This document shows positions 6,482-6,787 of a stretch of 6,787 nucleotides of DNA, piece by piece. The notes beneath the pieces were generated by a model. It was given only the letters and a program-made list of their open reading frames with translations. It was not told the DNA's origin and made no database searches. The stretch comes from Candidatus Magasanikiibacteriota bacterium (GTDB taxonomy: Bacteria > Patescibacteriota > Patescibacteriia > Magasanikbacterales > UBA922). A program made the translations under genes and the position numbers. The stretch's first letter is position 1, and every line of letters starts with the position of its first letter. Location of the stretch: contig JAAZJX010000001.1 in NCBI GenBank assembly GCA_012800155.1, positions 1 to 6,787 of the forward strand, read 5' to 3'.

Positions 6482-6487
6482 AGAGGT
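6482..6487 (+). promoter_or_regulatory. Ribosome binding site of the gene at 6493
   Basis: AGAGGT lies five bases before the ATG at 6493. It is one of the best Shine-Dalgarno sequences in the window and supports this start for the cut-off reading frame. Confidence 0.65.
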
Positions 6488-6492
6488 AAGTA

Positions 6493-6787
6493 ATGGAAGA
6501 TTTCAAAGGGACATCAGTTTCATTTTGGTCTTATATTGTGGATAACAAAATATGGGGCCAAGTTCGTTTGTTTGCGCCTTGTGATCAGACTGAATATTGG
6601 ATTGAGGAATTGCGACGAAGTTTTGATGGTCATATTTGCCTTATTCGTTCTGATAAAAATGAATTTTTTACGGTAATTTTCACAAAGGATAATTGTAAAT
6701 TATCGTTAAAACCTTACAAAGGTGGAAAGATTCCTAAAATTGCGCATTTACGATTACCAGAACTTCCAGGATCATGGGGTGTACGCA
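6493..6787 (+). CDS. Hypothetical protein, N-terminal 98 residues (3' end beyond window)
   Basis: From the ATG at 6493 the frame stays open to the window end for 98 codons. It begins MEDFKGTSVSFWSYIVDNKI and continues WGQVRLFAPCDQTEYWIEEL, with LRLPELPGSWGVR at the cut. The promoter, Shine-Dalgarno and unbroken frame together make it a real gene. The protein looks soluble and beta-rich, with alternating hydrophobic residues and no signal peptide or membrane helix so far. Codons are a little richer in G and C than in the R-M region (e.g. CGA, TGC, GCG), in keeping with a resident chromosomal gene. I do not recognise a family, and the divergent membrane gene does not suggest one. Confidence 0.75.
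   Translation, partial: MEDFKGTSVSFWSYIVDNKIWGQVRLFAPCDQTEYWIEELRRSFDGHICLIRSDKNEFFTVIFTKDNCKLSLKPYKGGKIPKIAHLRLPELPGSWGVR

Overview
This window is strongly AT-rich bacterial DNA with short intergenic gaps, ATG starts and weak Shine-Dalgarno sequences. Stops are TAA, TAG and TGA, so the code looks standard. The style resembles small-genome low-GC bacteria such as Patescibacteria/CPR. That placement is an impression from composition and layout; there is no marker gene to prove it.

Positions 2-2455 (+) hold the tail of an unidentified upstream gene, then a compact type II restriction-modification operon. The first R-M gene is a DNA methyltransferase with an N-terminal HEAT-repeat region and a C-terminal beta-type N4/N6 amino-methyltransferase domain (TSPPY, later DPFAGSGT). 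It overlaps by four bases (ATGA) a restriction endonuclease that resembles the CfrBI family and carries an ID...EVK PD-(D/E)XK-type catalytic core. Gene order and overlap put the protective methylase first.

Positions 2457-2830 (+) are the wreck of a second, different DNA methyltransferase. Only the C-terminal part is present. It has two in-frame TAA codons and an apparent frameshift, and it lacks the catalytic TSPPY/DPPY part. Its last 11 bases overlap the start of a 752-codon gene (2820-5078) for a four-helix membrane protein with a large soluble helical part. Its membrane region resembles DUF2254-type proteins.

Positions 5079-5587 contain no intact gene. They hold a 14-bp palindrome, a probable remnant of the winged-helix C-terminus of a Fic-family protein, and a cluster of four related 12-mers, two of which form a 28-bp near-perfect inverted repeat. 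A strong symmetrical terminator at 5573-5603 ends the minus-strand gene and could also stop transcription from the left.

Positions 5588-6787 hold two divergent genes. On the minus strand is an integral membrane protein with an HEYSH zinc-protease motif (M50-like). On the plus strand is a gene of unknown function cut by the window edge. Their promoters lie back to back and share bases in the -35 region, and the minus-strand promoter appears to give an almost leaderless mRNA. The left part reads as a defence/accessory region with turnover (one live R-M system, one dead methylase, one dead Fic gene); the right part looks more like ordinary chromosome.
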